Shown here: in pieces, positions 34,499 to 42,737 of the stretch
Layout: each line of letters begins with the position of its first letter
Position numbering within the stretch: the stretch's first letter is position 1
Source of the DNA: an uncultured Lentisphaerota bacterium
GTDB taxonomy: Bacteria; Verrucomicrobiota; Kiritimatiellia; CAIQIC01
Length of the DNA stretch: 64,000 nucleotides
Assembly (NCBI GenBank): GCA_903896925.1
Contig: CAITZM010000033.1
Span: 1 to 64,000, forward strand
Direction: 5' to 3'
The notes under the pieces: model-generated
Seen by the model: the letters and a program-made list of their open reading frames with translations, nothing else
The model's database searches: none
What the model was told of the DNA's origin: nothing
Program-made: the position numbers and the translations under genes

Positions 34499-35755
34499 TC
34501 AGGGGATCAGCTCGCCGGCGAGCAGGACGCCGCCGAGGTACAGCCGGTTCTCCGTGAACGCCTCGGGCTTGTCCATCGTCTTGTGCTGCTTCTTCAGGAT
34601 GCCGGCCTTGTCCGGCGGCTCGGCCAAGAATTCCAGACGCACACGGTGCTCGCCGTTCTTTAAATCACCGGAATAGAACCACGGCTGGATGCGCCACGTA
34701 TTGGCCTTGGCATAGTGATCGAACAGCGTCCCGTTCACCGGCGTGCCGTCGTCCACGGTCACGCGGAACTGGCCGGCGTCGGGACCGCGCAGCCCGACGA
34801 GGCCGCAGCACGTCCCGCGGAACTTGAACGTGAGCGACTGGCCGGGCTGCTCGGCCTTCCAGAGCGACGGCAGATGTTTCTTCTCCACGGCCGCGGCCCA
34901 CGCGTCGCTCGGCGAGGTCGCCAGCTTCCAGCCGTCGCTCTTTTGGATCTGTTCCAGCGGCACAAGCGCGGCGCGGCCCCAGTTCGCGGCGTCCAGCGGC
35001 TCCGGCAGCGCATGCGGTCCGGGCTGGCCGGCTTTTTTCAGCGCGGGCGCCGCGCGGAGGATGGCGTCGAGGTAGAGCTTGTGGCCGGTCTCGGCAAACG
35101 GATGGACGCCATCGGCGCTGAACACGGTTTTGTTTTCGTGATGGGCGGTGGGCGCCTGGAACACCAGCCGGCCCGCCTGCACCTGTCGCGCCACCTCGAC
35201 GCCGAAGTTGAGCGACGGCACCTGGTAGTGTTCCGCGACGCGCTCCATCTGCACCTGCAGCGCCGGCAGTTTATCCGCCTGAAACGCAGGCAGCATCCCG
35301 GAGTTGATCGTATAGACGAAGCAGATGTCGGTGGCCGGATCCAGCCGCCACGTCTGCCGGATGATGCCTTCCATCGTCTGGATCGGCCGCCGGCTGTTGC
35401 CCGCGCCGTTGACGGCAAACTCCACGAAGAGCAGGTCCGGCTTGAACTGCAGCACGTCATGCGTCAGCCGGCACGCTCCGAGTTCCGCGCCCGTGCCGCA
35501 GATGGTCGCGCGAATTTCCCGCACCTGCGCCTGCGGGTACTGGGCCGCCAGCCACTGGCGCGACAGCACCCGCCAGCCTTCCGCGTCGGTGATGCTCCCG
35601 CCCAGATAGGCCACGCGGACTTCGCCGCCGGCCTGCAGCTTGGCAAAAACATTCGGCAGACCGGTGCGGGCGTGGCATTCCTGTAAAGGCTCCGCCGCCC
35701 GCGCCGAAAGACCAGCCAACATCGCCAACGCAAGCCACATGATTTGCAGTTTCAT
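34499..35755 (-). CDS. Secreted SGNH/GDSL hydrolase with C-terminal beta-domain
   Basis: A 418-residue protein from the ATG at 35755 (signal MKLQIMWLALAMLAGLSARA). The SGNH hydrolase blocks are present: GGSIT (nucleophile Ser), ICGTGAE (Gly block), FAVNGAGN (Asn block) and DGVHPFAETG (Asp/His). The C-terminal ~150 residues (SLTFKFRGTCCGLVGLRGPDAGQFRVTVDDG, RVRLEFLAEPPDK) look like a jelly-roll module that may bind sugar. It is probably a carbohydrate esterase removing acetyl or methyl groups. It stands apart from its neighbours by 166 bp on one side and 446 bp on the other. Confidence 0.82.
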   Translation of the reverse strand: MKLQIMWLALAMLAGLSARAAEPLQECHARTGLPNVFAKLQAGGEVRVAYLGGSITDAEGWRVLSRQWLAAQYPQAQVREIRATICGTGAELGACRLTHDVLQFKPDLLFVEFAVNGAGNSRRPIQTMEGIIRQTWRLDPATDICFVYTINSGMLPAFQADKLPALQVQMERVAEHYQVPSLNFGVEVARQVQAGRLVFQAPTAHHENKTVFSADGVHPFAETGHKLYLDAILRAAPALKKAGQPGPHALPEPLDAANWGRAALVPLEQIQKSDGWKLATSPSDAWAAAVEKKHLPSLWKAEQPGQSLTFKFRGTCCGLVGLRGPDAGQFRVTVDDGTPVNGTLFDHYAKANTWRIQPWFYSGDLKNGEHRVRLEFLAEPPDKAGILKKQHKTMDKPEAFTENRLYLGGVLLAGELIP

Positions 35756-35894
35756 TTTATTCCCATCCGCATGCTCGGTTTCACGACAGACAATGGCATC
35801 CGCCAACTCGGCCGCGCCCAACCCATTAGCCGCACCAGGTTCAGTCCCTACTGGCACACCGAAAAACCAGCGGGCGCATCCGCACACACGACAA

Positions 35895-35907
35895 AGGCAT
35901 GATGCCT
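35895..35907 (-). terminator. Small hairpin after the alpha/beta-hydrolase gene
   Basis: AGGCAT-G-ATGCCT lies 15 bp beyond the stop of gene 35922-36740. Read on the minus strand it is followed by TTTGTC, a weak U-tract. It may be a short terminator for that gene. Confidence 0.3.
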
Positions 35908-35921
35908 CGTACTACCAGCTA

Positions 35922-36740
35922 TCATGGCTTGGAAGGCGTCGGCAAGGTTGGAGGTGCGATGGCGCGGGCCTTCACGAAGTTCACCAACTCCTCGCACTGA
36001 AAGAATCCATTCCACATAGTGTGACCCTGGCCGGCCGGGACGATCAGCTGCATCGTGCCGCCGAGCGCGGCGTAACGCTCCTTCAGCAACCCGGAGTTGA
36101 GCGCCAGCGGCACGAGCTTGTCGCTGTCGCCGTGGATCGCAAACAGCGGGACACCCGCCTGCGCCAGCGTCGCGAGGCGATCGATGGGGTTGTGCCCGGC
36201 CAGCCGCGCCTGCAAGTCATCAGGCTTCAGCTCAAAGGCGCCGGCGGCCTTCGCGATGCCGGGATAACTGGTGAGGTTACTCACCGGATAGATGCCGGCG
36301 AAGCCCGCGACCTTGTCGGGGTTTTCCTCCGCCCACGAGAGCAGCTGCAGGCCGCCGCGGCTCCGGCCGAGGAGCACCGGCTGGCGTGCGTAGCCGCGCG
36401 CGAGCAGCTCGTTGTAGAGTGCGGTGAAGAGCTTGCGGCCCGCGGGGCTGCCATAGGATTCGCCCGCGTCTATGCCGGCGATGGCGAGGCCCGCGGCCTG
36501 GAACTTTTCAAACATCCACTTTTCCGCCGCGCCCGGATAACTCCCCAGGGTCGGCGCATACCAGACCCACGGCTTGCCCGCGCCCTCCGCCTTGGCCGGA
36601 ATCAGAAAAGCCGTGTGCCCGGCGACAGAGAAAACCTCGCCCGGCAGCGGCAGAACTTTCTTGGGCGCGCTCGTTTCCGGGGCGCACAACGCGACCAGCG
36701 GCGCCAGGAGCAGCGTGATGCACAGCGTGGTGTTTTTCAT
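35922..36740 (-). CDS. Secreted alpha/beta hydrolase
   Basis: A 272-residue exported hydrolase with signal peptide MKNTTLCITLLLAPLVALCA. It has the nucleophile elbow GRSRGG (Ser in LLGRSRGGLQLL), an Asp in HGDSDKLVPL and His in GQGHTMW, completing the usual triad. The fold and triad are those of esterase/lipase-like enzymes. It is short, without extra domains, and 35 bp downstream of the GH28 gene. An esterase acting on the same pectin-like substrate is the simplest reading. Confidence 0.75.
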   Translation of the reverse strand: MKNTTLCITLLLAPLVALCAPETSAPKKVLPLPGEVFSVAGHTAFLIPAKAEGAGKPWVWYAPTLGSYPGAAEKWMFEKFQAAGLAIAGIDAGESYGSPAGRKLFTALYNELLARGYARQPVLLGRSRGGLQLLSWAEENPDKVAGFAGIYPVSNLTSYPGIAKAAGAFELKPDDLQARLAGHNPIDRLATLAQAGVPLFAIHGDSDKLVPLALNSGLLKERYAALGGTMQLIVPAGQGHTMWNGFFQCEELVNFVKARAIAPPTLPTPSKP

Positions 36741-36775
36741 GGTGTTTTCTTTTTCATCGAACAGCCTGGTGCCTG

Positions 36776-38257
36776 CTATTTTTCAAACTGGATCGCGGTG
36801 GCGTTTTTCACGCGCAGCTGCGCCTCCTCCGGGGAGGACAGGGTTTTTCCTTGGAACGAAAGGTTTTTGAAAACGACCTCGCTCACTTCGTGGCGCGCGC
36901 TGAAGCCTACGATGTCGGAGCCCGGGAGCCGGTCGCCGCCGATCCGGATGTTCTTGAACAGCACGTTCCGGATGGTGCCGCGCGTGCCGGACCTCTTCTC
37001 GCGCAGCACCTGCTGCCACGCGTCACCCTGCGCCTCCTTGCGCGCCGGGTTGTTGCGGAAAAACTCGGACGGGCAGTCGGCGCTGTACTGGGAGAACGCC
37101 ACCTTCAGCGCCAGCAGCTTGTCGCAGCCCTCCTCGACGCGGATATCCTCGAAGCGCACATCCTCCACCGCGCCGAGGTCGTGATTATCGATGCTCAACG
37201 CCGGGCCTTTTTCCTTCTTGATGATGTCGCAATCGGTGAAGACGACATGACGGATGGAGGGCGCGCCGACCGCGAAGCCGACGGTCAAGGCATGACCCCA
37301 TTCCGAACTCCAGAAGATGGAGTTGGTCACGCATACGTCGTCCGTGTTGAATTTCCCCGGGTCGCTCTTCGACGCGCCGCTTTTCCCGGAGTAGTCGTGG
37401 GCCTTGACCGCGATGCAATCGTCCTTGGTGCGGAAGAAGCTGTTGGCCACCGTCACGTGGCGGGAGCTGTCGGGGTCGCAGCCGTCGTCATTGTCCCGCC
37501 AGCCGACCACTTTGATGTTATGTATAAGGATGTTTTCCGAGCACCGTGGGACGAGCGTCCACCCGTAGCTGCCCTGCAGGATGACGTCGCTGACCTCCAC
37601 GTTCCTGCACGTGTCCAATTCGACCAGCCTGGCCTGCGTGGTCCGTGTGGACCCATCGAGCATGCCCGGCCCCGCGATGCGTAGGCCGGAAGCGTGCTTG
37701 GCGTGAATCGAGCCGCGCACCACAGCGCCGCCGGCCAGATACACGGTCTCGTTGTCCTTCAATTCGATGCGACCCGCCTCGTGAATTTTCCCGCCCTCGA
37801 AATAGCGTACCTGGGCAGCGCCCGCCTTGGGCGCTTTTGGTTCCGGCGCGTTGGCAAACAGGAACAGCGGGCGATGCAGGTCGTCATCCACCTCGATGGC
37901 CAGCTGGCCGGGACCGGGCAGACGGAAACGGAGGCTGCCGCGCTCCACCACCGGCTTGATGCCGCGTGCGAGCGGACGGATCACCGGGTGCGTGATCGGT
38001 CGCTGCACTTTTATCTCGACCTCCACCTCGCCCGTCACGGCGAACGTGGCGAGGGAACACACCGGCGTCCGATAGACAAAAATGCTTTGGCCGCCCGCGC
38101 TGACGAGATAATCCGGCGACGCCTCCATTCCCTGCGGAACCGGATACGCTGTGACCACGCCACCCGCCAAGGCGGCGACGCCGGAAACCGCGCCCGCCAC
38201 CAGCGCGACCAAACGTGCGCAACTCGAACAATACAACGCCATTAAATTTTTGTTCAT
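36776..38257 (-). CDS. GH28-family polygalacturonase-like enzyme
   Basis: A 493-residue right-handed beta-helix glycosidase from the ATG at 38257; the track start 110 codons earlier has no support. A hydrophobic N-terminus (MALYCSSCARLVALVAGAVSGVAALAGG) could be a signal peptide. GH28 catalytic segments are present: DNDDGCDPDSS (an NTDG-type Asp), TKDDCIAVK (paired Asp) and SEWGHALTVG (catalytic His region). It would cleave galacturonan or rhamnogalacturonan chains. A TTCCAATGCTTGGAA palindrome lies 7-21 bp before the start, overlapping the expected ribosome-binding region. Confidence 0.85.
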   Translation of the reverse strand: MNKNLMALYCSSCARLVALVAGAVSGVAALAGGVVTAYPVPQGMEASPDYLVSAGGQSIFVYRTPVCSLATFAVTGEVEVEIKVQRPITHPVIRPLARGIKPVVERGSLRFRLPGPGQLAIEVDDDLHRPLFLFANAPEPKAPKAGAAQVRYFEGGKIHEAGRIELKDNETVYLAGGAVVRGSIHAKHASGLRIAGPGMLDGSTRTTQARLVELDTCRNVEVSDVILQGSYGWTLVPRCSENILIHNIKVVGWRDNDDGCDPDSSRHVTVANSFFRTKDDCIAVKAHDYSGKSGASKSDPGKFNTDDVCVTNSIFWSSEWGHALTVGFAVGAPSIRHVVFTDCDIIKKEKGPALSIDNHDLGAVEDVRFEDIRVEEGCDKLLALKVAFSQYSADCPSEFFRNNPARKEAQGDAWQQVLREKRSGTRGTIRNVLFKNIRIGGDRLPGSDIVGFSARHEVSEVVFKNLSFQGKTLSSPEEAQLRVKNATAIQFEK

Positions 38258-38263
38258 CCGCTT

Positions 38264-38278
38264 TTCCAATGCTTGGAA
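38264..38278 (-). promoter_or_regulatory. Candidate operator TTCCAATGCTTGGAA
   Basis: A 15-bp palindrome (6-bp half sites TTCCAA / TTGGAA) immediately before the GH28 start codon. It matches the TTCCAANNCTTGGAA pattern at 25505 and 39745. At this position a bound protein would block transcription or, if the palindrome acts in RNA, translation. Confidence 0.5.
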
Positions 38279-38369
38279 CTTTCTGAAAATGCGGCTCGCA
38301 TAGGCGCGATCCATGGCGCCAGCGGCGCTGGCGGTAACCGTTTCAGTGCAAAATTCCAGTCGGAGTTCT

Positions 38370-39713
38370 TCATGATCCCAGCGCGCGCAACACGGCGCGG
38401 GCGTTCCTGTTCTCCCCGTCGAGCTTGAGGGCGTGCCCGAGGTGCAAATCGGCGGTCTTGCGGTCGCCGCGCAGGAGCGCCTGGATGGCTTGCAGCACCA
38501 GGAGGTCGGCGGTTTGCCCCGGATCGGTCTTATCGTTGGCCAACGCCGCGGCGCGCTGGAGGCACCCGGCGGCCTTGGCCTCGTCACCGCGGCGCAACAG
38601 CATGGCGGCCTTTCCTAGGGTGGCGAGGAAATGGTCCGGCTCGCGTTTCAAAATGAGATCGAGTTGTTCGATTGTCTGGTCAAACTGCGCAAGCTGTTCA
38701 TGGGCCTTGGCGAGGAAATAGCGGTTGCGGCTGGTATCCGCGGCCCTGACGCGTTCGGTGCAGACGGCGAGCAGTTCAGCGTTGCGTTCGGCCTTGATCT
38801 GTACCGCGGCGAGCAATTCCCACGCGGAATCGCGGGCGGGGTCGAGCGTGATGGCGCGCCGGCAGTAGGTCTGCGCGTCGTCCGTCGCGCCGAACATGAG
38901 CCTGTTCATGCCCAGCCCTTCGCAGGCTTGCGCGGCCAGCTTGGAATCGCTGCCGGCGGCGAGGGTTTCGAGGCGGGCACGGGTTTCTTCGCGGGCCGTC
39001 CGGGCTTGCGCAAGGAAGGCGGGCTCGAAATGGGTGCCGGGCTGTTTGGCCGCTCCATCGGACATAATCAGGAAGAAGAGGAGGGTGGACTGGATGTTCA
39101 CGTTGTCGGGGCACAGCCGCGCTACTTGTTGAAAATCGCTCAAGGCCTCGGTTGTGAGGAACTGCGACAGGTTGGGCTGGTCACCGCCCAGTACGGCCCT
39201 TACCGCTTGCAGGCAATTGCGAAAAAAAAGCTGGCAGCCCAGGCGCTTGAGATAGCCATCGAGTTGTTCCGGCGCGTTCGCGATCGCCTTGGAAAAACAG
39301 TCGAGCGCTTCCTCCATCAGTTGCCAGGCGTGTTGGACGTCGTCACGGGTCAGCCGCCCCGCCTGCAGCGCGGCCAGCAGCTTGGGGATGTCGTCGCCAT
39401 GGAGGCGCGCCACGTGCAGATGGTCGTGCATCGCGCGCTCGAGCAGCTGTTCGCCGAGCTCGCACCACGCCGCCGCGTTGGTCGGCGACGCTTTCAGGAC
39501 CTCGCGTAACTCAGCCTCGCTTTTGCGCGGCGCGGCGTTGGTTTTATGCACCTCGAAGTCCGTGCTTTGGAAGCCCATCGTTACGTTGACGTTGATGGAC
39601 GGCAGCCTGGCCAGCAGGCGGAGGGCTTCCGGTTTTGTCCCGTCCTCGGCGGCGTGGACCGCGGCCAGCGGCGCGAGCAGCAAGGCGACGAGGAGTGTGA
39701 CGGTATGTTTCAT
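38370..39713 (-). CDS. Secreted tetratricopeptide-repeat protein
   Basis: A 447-residue exported protein with signal peptide MKHTVTLLVALLLAPLAAVHA. Several TPR-like helical pairs are visible: TNAAAWCELGEQLLERA, RLCPDNVNIQSTLLFFLI, DDAQTYCRRAITLDPARDSAWELLAAVQI, QLDLILKREPDHFLATLGKAAMLLRRGDEAKAAGC and GDRKTADLHLGHALKLDGENRNARAVL. It has no catalytic motif. TPR proteins hold other proteins together, so in this cluster it may organise enzymes at the membrane. AAAGAAG precedes the ATG, and a candidate operator lies 32-46 bp upstream. Confidence 0.75.
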   Translation of the reverse strand: MKHTVTLLVALLLAPLAAVHAAEDGTKPEALRLLARLPSINVNVTMGFQSTDFEVHKTNAAPRKSEAELREVLKASPTNAAAWCELGEQLLERAMHDHLHVARLHGDDIPKLLAALQAGRLTRDDVQHAWQLMEEALDCFSKAIANAPEQLDGYLKRLGCQLFFRNCLQAVRAVLGGDQPNLSQFLTTEALSDFQQVARLCPDNVNIQSTLLFFLIMSDGAAKQPGTHFEPAFLAQARTAREETRARLETLAAGSDSKLAAQACEGLGMNRLMFGATDDAQTYCRRAITLDPARDSAWELLAAVQIKAERNAELLAVCTERVRAADTSRNRYFLAKAHEQLAQFDQTIEQLDLILKREPDHFLATLGKAAMLLRRGDEAKAAGCLQRAAALANDKTDPGQTADLLVLQAIQALLRGDRKTADLHLGHALKLDGENRNARAVLRALGS

Positions 39714-39744
39714 GTTCTTCTTTCCACTTCACTGCATGCATCAT

Positions 39745-39759
39745 TTCCAAACCTTGGAA
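39745..39759 (-). promoter_or_regulatory. Candidate operator TTCCAAACCTTGGAA
   Basis: The third perfect match to TTCCAANNCTTGGAA, in the 64-bp gap between the double-SGNH gene and the TPR gene, 32-46 bp before the TPR start codon. Confidence 0.5.
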
Positions 39760-39777
39760 CGCCCGGCAAGGCGCGAC

Positions 39778-41613
39778 TCACGGCTTCAATAATTTCTCCA
39801 GCACGGGTTTCAGTTTGCTGGCGTAAATATCGTAGCCGGCGGGGCCGAGGTGCAGGTGGCCGTCGGAGTAGGCGGCGGCCTTGAGCGAGCCGTCGGGATG
39901 GGTGAACTCGCTCCAAAGATCGAGGAGGTGAAGGTTGGGGTCGGTGTCGAGTTTCAGCGCGTCGAGTGCAGTATTGATGCTCTTCACGTCCTGGTAGATG
40001 ATGTTGCCAGGTTTCCCTGCCGGCAGAATTTTCACGACGACGATCTGCGTTTGCGGGCAGCGGGCGCGGAGATTTTGCGCGCAGAGCCCGATGCCCTGCG
40101 CGACGGACGCGGCGGGCACACCGTTCGCGCCGACGAGCGGGGCGTTGTTTACGCCGACCAAGAGCACGATGACCTTCGGCGCAGCGCCCGCGAGCGCGCC
40201 GTGATCGAGCCGCCAGAGAACATGCTCGGTGCGGTCGCCGCCGATGCCGAGGTTGACGGTTTTGAAAGCAGCGAAATATTTTTGCCATGCGGCGTTGAAC
40301 GGCACGCCATCCCAGCCGCCGCCCCAATACTGCGTGATGCTGTCGCCGAGGAGCGCGATGTCGGGCGCGCCCTTCGCCGCCTGGACTTTCTCGATGAGCG
40401 TCGCGTGGTGTTCCAGCCACAGATTGCCCGCGCTGCCGTCCTGCGTTTTCCAATGTCCCGCGGTGGGGGTCACGGCCCAGAATTGCGGCAGATGTTTTTG
40501 CGCCTCGTGGCCCGGCTTGCGCGAGTACTCCTCCTTCAGCACCCACGCGCGCTCGGCGTCGGTCAACGGCCAGCCGCTGAGTTGCGGGTCCATTTTCCCC
40601 TCATTGTAGGGCGCGTAGGGATAGGCGAGCACGGGTTTCAATTCCAGAACGATGTTGGCCGCTGTGGATGCTGCGCGGGGTGTGCTTGCGGGCTTGGTGG
40701 ACAGCGCCAGAGCAGGAGGCGCCGCATTACGCGCCTCCGTCTTGGCCGGCTGGGCGGGCACCGGCTTGCCGCTCAGCAATGCCTCCAGGATTGGTTTCAG
40801 CCTGCCCGCGTAGAGCGCATAGCCGCCGTCCTGCGTCAGGTGGATGTTGTCGGGCGTGAAGAGTTCTTTCTTCAGCGTGCCGTCGGCCTGGGTGAAGTCG
40901 TTCCACAGGTCGAGAACGTGAACCTGCGGGTCGCTGCCGAGCTTCAGCGCGTCGAGCGCGAGATTCGTTTGCTTGATGTCCTCGTAGAAACGCACACCGG
41001 GCGCGTGGGCGGGCAGGATTTTCGCGACGATGACGGCCGCCCGCGGGAACTTTTCGCGCACGTTCGCGACGACCGTCTGGACACCCTGCGCCGCCGCTGG
41101 GATGCCGGTCTCCGGCGTGAAGAACATGTTGTTGTTGCCGATCATCACGATGACGATCCGCGGCTCCAAGCCGGCGACGCCGCCATGATCGAGCCGCCAG
41201 AGCACGTTCTGCGTCTTATCGCCGCCGATGCCGATGTTGACCGTCTTGAGCTGCGGAAAATGTTTCGCCCACGCCGCGCCCCACTGCATGGTGATGCTGT
41301 CGCCGACGAGCAGCACATCGATCGGCCCCTTGCTCGCCTCCGCGTCCTTCACCAGCTTCGCGTGCATATCCAGCCAGCTCGTTCCGCCCCAGTTTCCGGC
41401 CGACGGAACCGACGGCCACAGCTGCGGCAGATGCTTGTTCGCCTCGCGGCCCGGCCGGCGCTCGTACTCCGGCTTCATGACGTAGGTCTTCTCTTCGTCC
41501 GTCAGCGGCCAGCCGCATTTCTGCGGCTCGGCCGTCACGCAGGCGTAGTCGAGCGCGAGCGCATTCGCCAGCGGCAGCAGCAATCCAACGAGCAGGATGA
41601 CGGTAGTTTTCAT
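39778..41613 (-). CDS. Two-domain SGNH hydrolase (tandem GDSL domains)
   Basis: A 611-residue protein from the ATG at 41613 (signal MKTTVILLVGLLLPLANALA). Two complete SGNH domains lie in tandem. The first has LLVGDSITMQWG, NIGIGGDKTQNVLWRLDHG, MIGNNN and DNIHLTQDGG. The second has ALLGDSITQYWG, NLGIGGDRTEHVLWRLDHG, VGVNN and DGHLHLGPAG. They are joined by an Ala/Pro-rich linker near residues 310-340. Each has its own catalytic Ser, Gly, Asn and Asp/His, so both could be active. The gene overlaps the upstream GH99-like gene by 4 nt (ATGA). It probably deacylates a polysaccharide. Confidence 0.85.
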   Translation of the reverse strand: MKTTVILLVGLLLPLANALALDYACVTAEPQKCGWPLTDEEKTYVMKPEYERRPGREANKHLPQLWPSVPSAGNWGGTSWLDMHAKLVKDAEASKGPIDVLLVGDSITMQWGAAWAKHFPQLKTVNIGIGGDKTQNVLWRLDHGGVAGLEPRIVIVMIGNNNMFFTPETGIPAAAQGVQTVVANVREKFPRAAVIVAKILPAHAPGVRFYEDIKQTNLALDALKLGSDPQVHVLDLWNDFTQADGTLKKELFTPDNIHLTQDGGYALYAGRLKPILEALLSGKPVPAQPAKTEARNAAPPALALSTKPASTPRAASTAANIVLELKPVLAYPYAPYNEGKMDPQLSGWPLTDAERAWVLKEEYSRKPGHEAQKHLPQFWAVTPTAGHWKTQDGSAGNLWLEHHATLIEKVQAAKGAPDIALLGDSITQYWGGGWDGVPFNAAWQKYFAAFKTVNLGIGGDRTEHVLWRLDHGALAGAAPKVIVLLVGVNNAPLVGANGVPAASVAQGIGLCAQNLRARCPQTQIVVVKILPAGKPGNIIYQDVKSINTALDALKLDTDPNLHLLDLWSEFTHPDGSLKAAAYSDGHLHLGPAGYDIYASKLKPVLEKLLKP

Positions 41614-42737
41614 CTTCCTCTCCCCGGCAGCGGCGGTGCGGCGAAGGTGACGCCTTTCCACTCCGCCAAAATTTTCAGATAGAGATAGGGATCGGGCCAC
41701 GATGACGAAGGCTCGATGATCGTCGTCTCCGGCCATTCGTTCCAACTGGTGACCATGATGTAATCGGCGCCGGCCTCGGTTGCGGCGCGCAGAAAATCGC
41801 GCAGCGTCTGGCCGTCACGCCGCGGCATTTCGTAGGGCGTGGGATTGAAATGCGAGTTGTTGTGGCCGGGATGGACGGGCAGCAACATTTTCCTGCCGGA
41901 GTCGTGCGCGAGCTTCGTCAGGTAGCGATATTTTCCGGCGAGTTCCTCATGGCGGCACGCCCTGAAATTCGAGAACGTGCCGTAGAACGCGAAGCTGTCC
42001 ACGCCCGGCGTCGCCAGCCAGTCGGCGGGGATGCATTTCTCGCGCGCCAGGTCGCCGGCGTTGTGCGCCCGCGCATCGTGCGCGAGCTTGTCCACGATCC
42101 AATAGACCGCGCCGATTTCTTTTTCGACGTGCTGCTTGAGCGTCGAAAATTCCTGCGGCGTCAGGCCGGGCTTGGTCCCTACCTGGTAGAGATAGACCGC
42201 CGGCTTGCCGTCGAGCTTCAGATAGACGGGGTTGTCCTTGTACTTGCGCAAGGCGCGGGTGAGCATCGCGGCGTAGTCCTCGAGCTGGCCGTGGAACTGC
42301 GCGCGTTCGTCGAGCAGCGCGAATTTGAAGCCGAGTTTCTGCGCCGCGGCGACGATGCCGCTATCCACCACCCGGTCGAGCCCGTTGTGCTCGCCCCACC
42401 AGTCCACGAGAAACGCGTCCAGCCCCGCCGCTTGCGCCAGCCGCACGTGCCACTCCGCGACGACAGGATCAGCGCTGTCGTAAAATCCGACGAGCGGACG
42501 CGCCGCGCTGTTGAGCGGCGGCTCGCCCGGCCGCTGCTCGCGCAACGCCACCGCGTTGGTCGCCGCCGCCGGATAGGTCCAGTGCAGCCACGGCGCCTGC
42601 ACGTTGGTGGCCGAGTGATACCAGCAATAATACGCCGCAAACAGCAGCGGGCGCGCCGGCGCATCGGCAGCGTGCAGCGCGGCCAGCGGCGCCAAGAGCA
42701 GAACGGCAAGAAATTGGAGGGTGTTTCTCAAAGCCAT
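41610..42737 (-). CDS. GH99/GH71-like glycoside hydrolase
   Basis: A 375-residue secreted protein with signal peptide LAVLLLAPLAALHA. It follows the GH99/GH71-like pattern: FAAYYCWYHSA near the N-terminus, AGLDAFLVDWWGEHNG, and a C-terminal VTSWNEWPETTIIEPS, a motif typical of endo-alpha-mannosidase-type families. The exact substrate is unknown; alpha-linked mannan-like or other backbones are possible. Its ATG overlaps the stop of the upstream gene by 1 nt (TAATG), and its own stop overlaps the next gene by 4 nt, placing it in a tightly coupled operon. Confidence 0.75.
   Translation of the reverse strand: MALRNTLQFLAVLLLAPLAALHAADAPARPLLFAAYYCWYHSATNVQAPWLHWTYPAAATNAVALREQRPGEPPLNSAARPLVGFYDSADPVVAEWHVRLAQAAGLDAFLVDWWGEHNGLDRVVDSGIVAAAQKLGFKFALLDERAQFHGQLEDYAAMLTRALRKYKDNPVYLKLDGKPAVYLYQVGTKPGLTPQEFSTLKQHVEKEIGAVYWIVDKLAHDARAHNAGDLAREKCIPADWLATPGVDSFAFYGTFSNFRACRHEELAGKYRYLTKLAHDSGRKMLLPVHPGHNNSHFNPTPYEMPRRDGQTLRDFLRAATEAGADYIMVTSWNEWPETTIIEPSSSWPDPYLYLKILAEWKGVTFAAPPLPGRGR

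Noticed and set aside
35756-35890. A TPP-riboswitch-like phrase on the minus strand (GAACCTG...GGCTAATG) before the SGNH gene
   Set aside because: The diagnostic CTGAGA core and the paired helices are absent, and the downstream gene has no link to thiamine. Probably coincidence.
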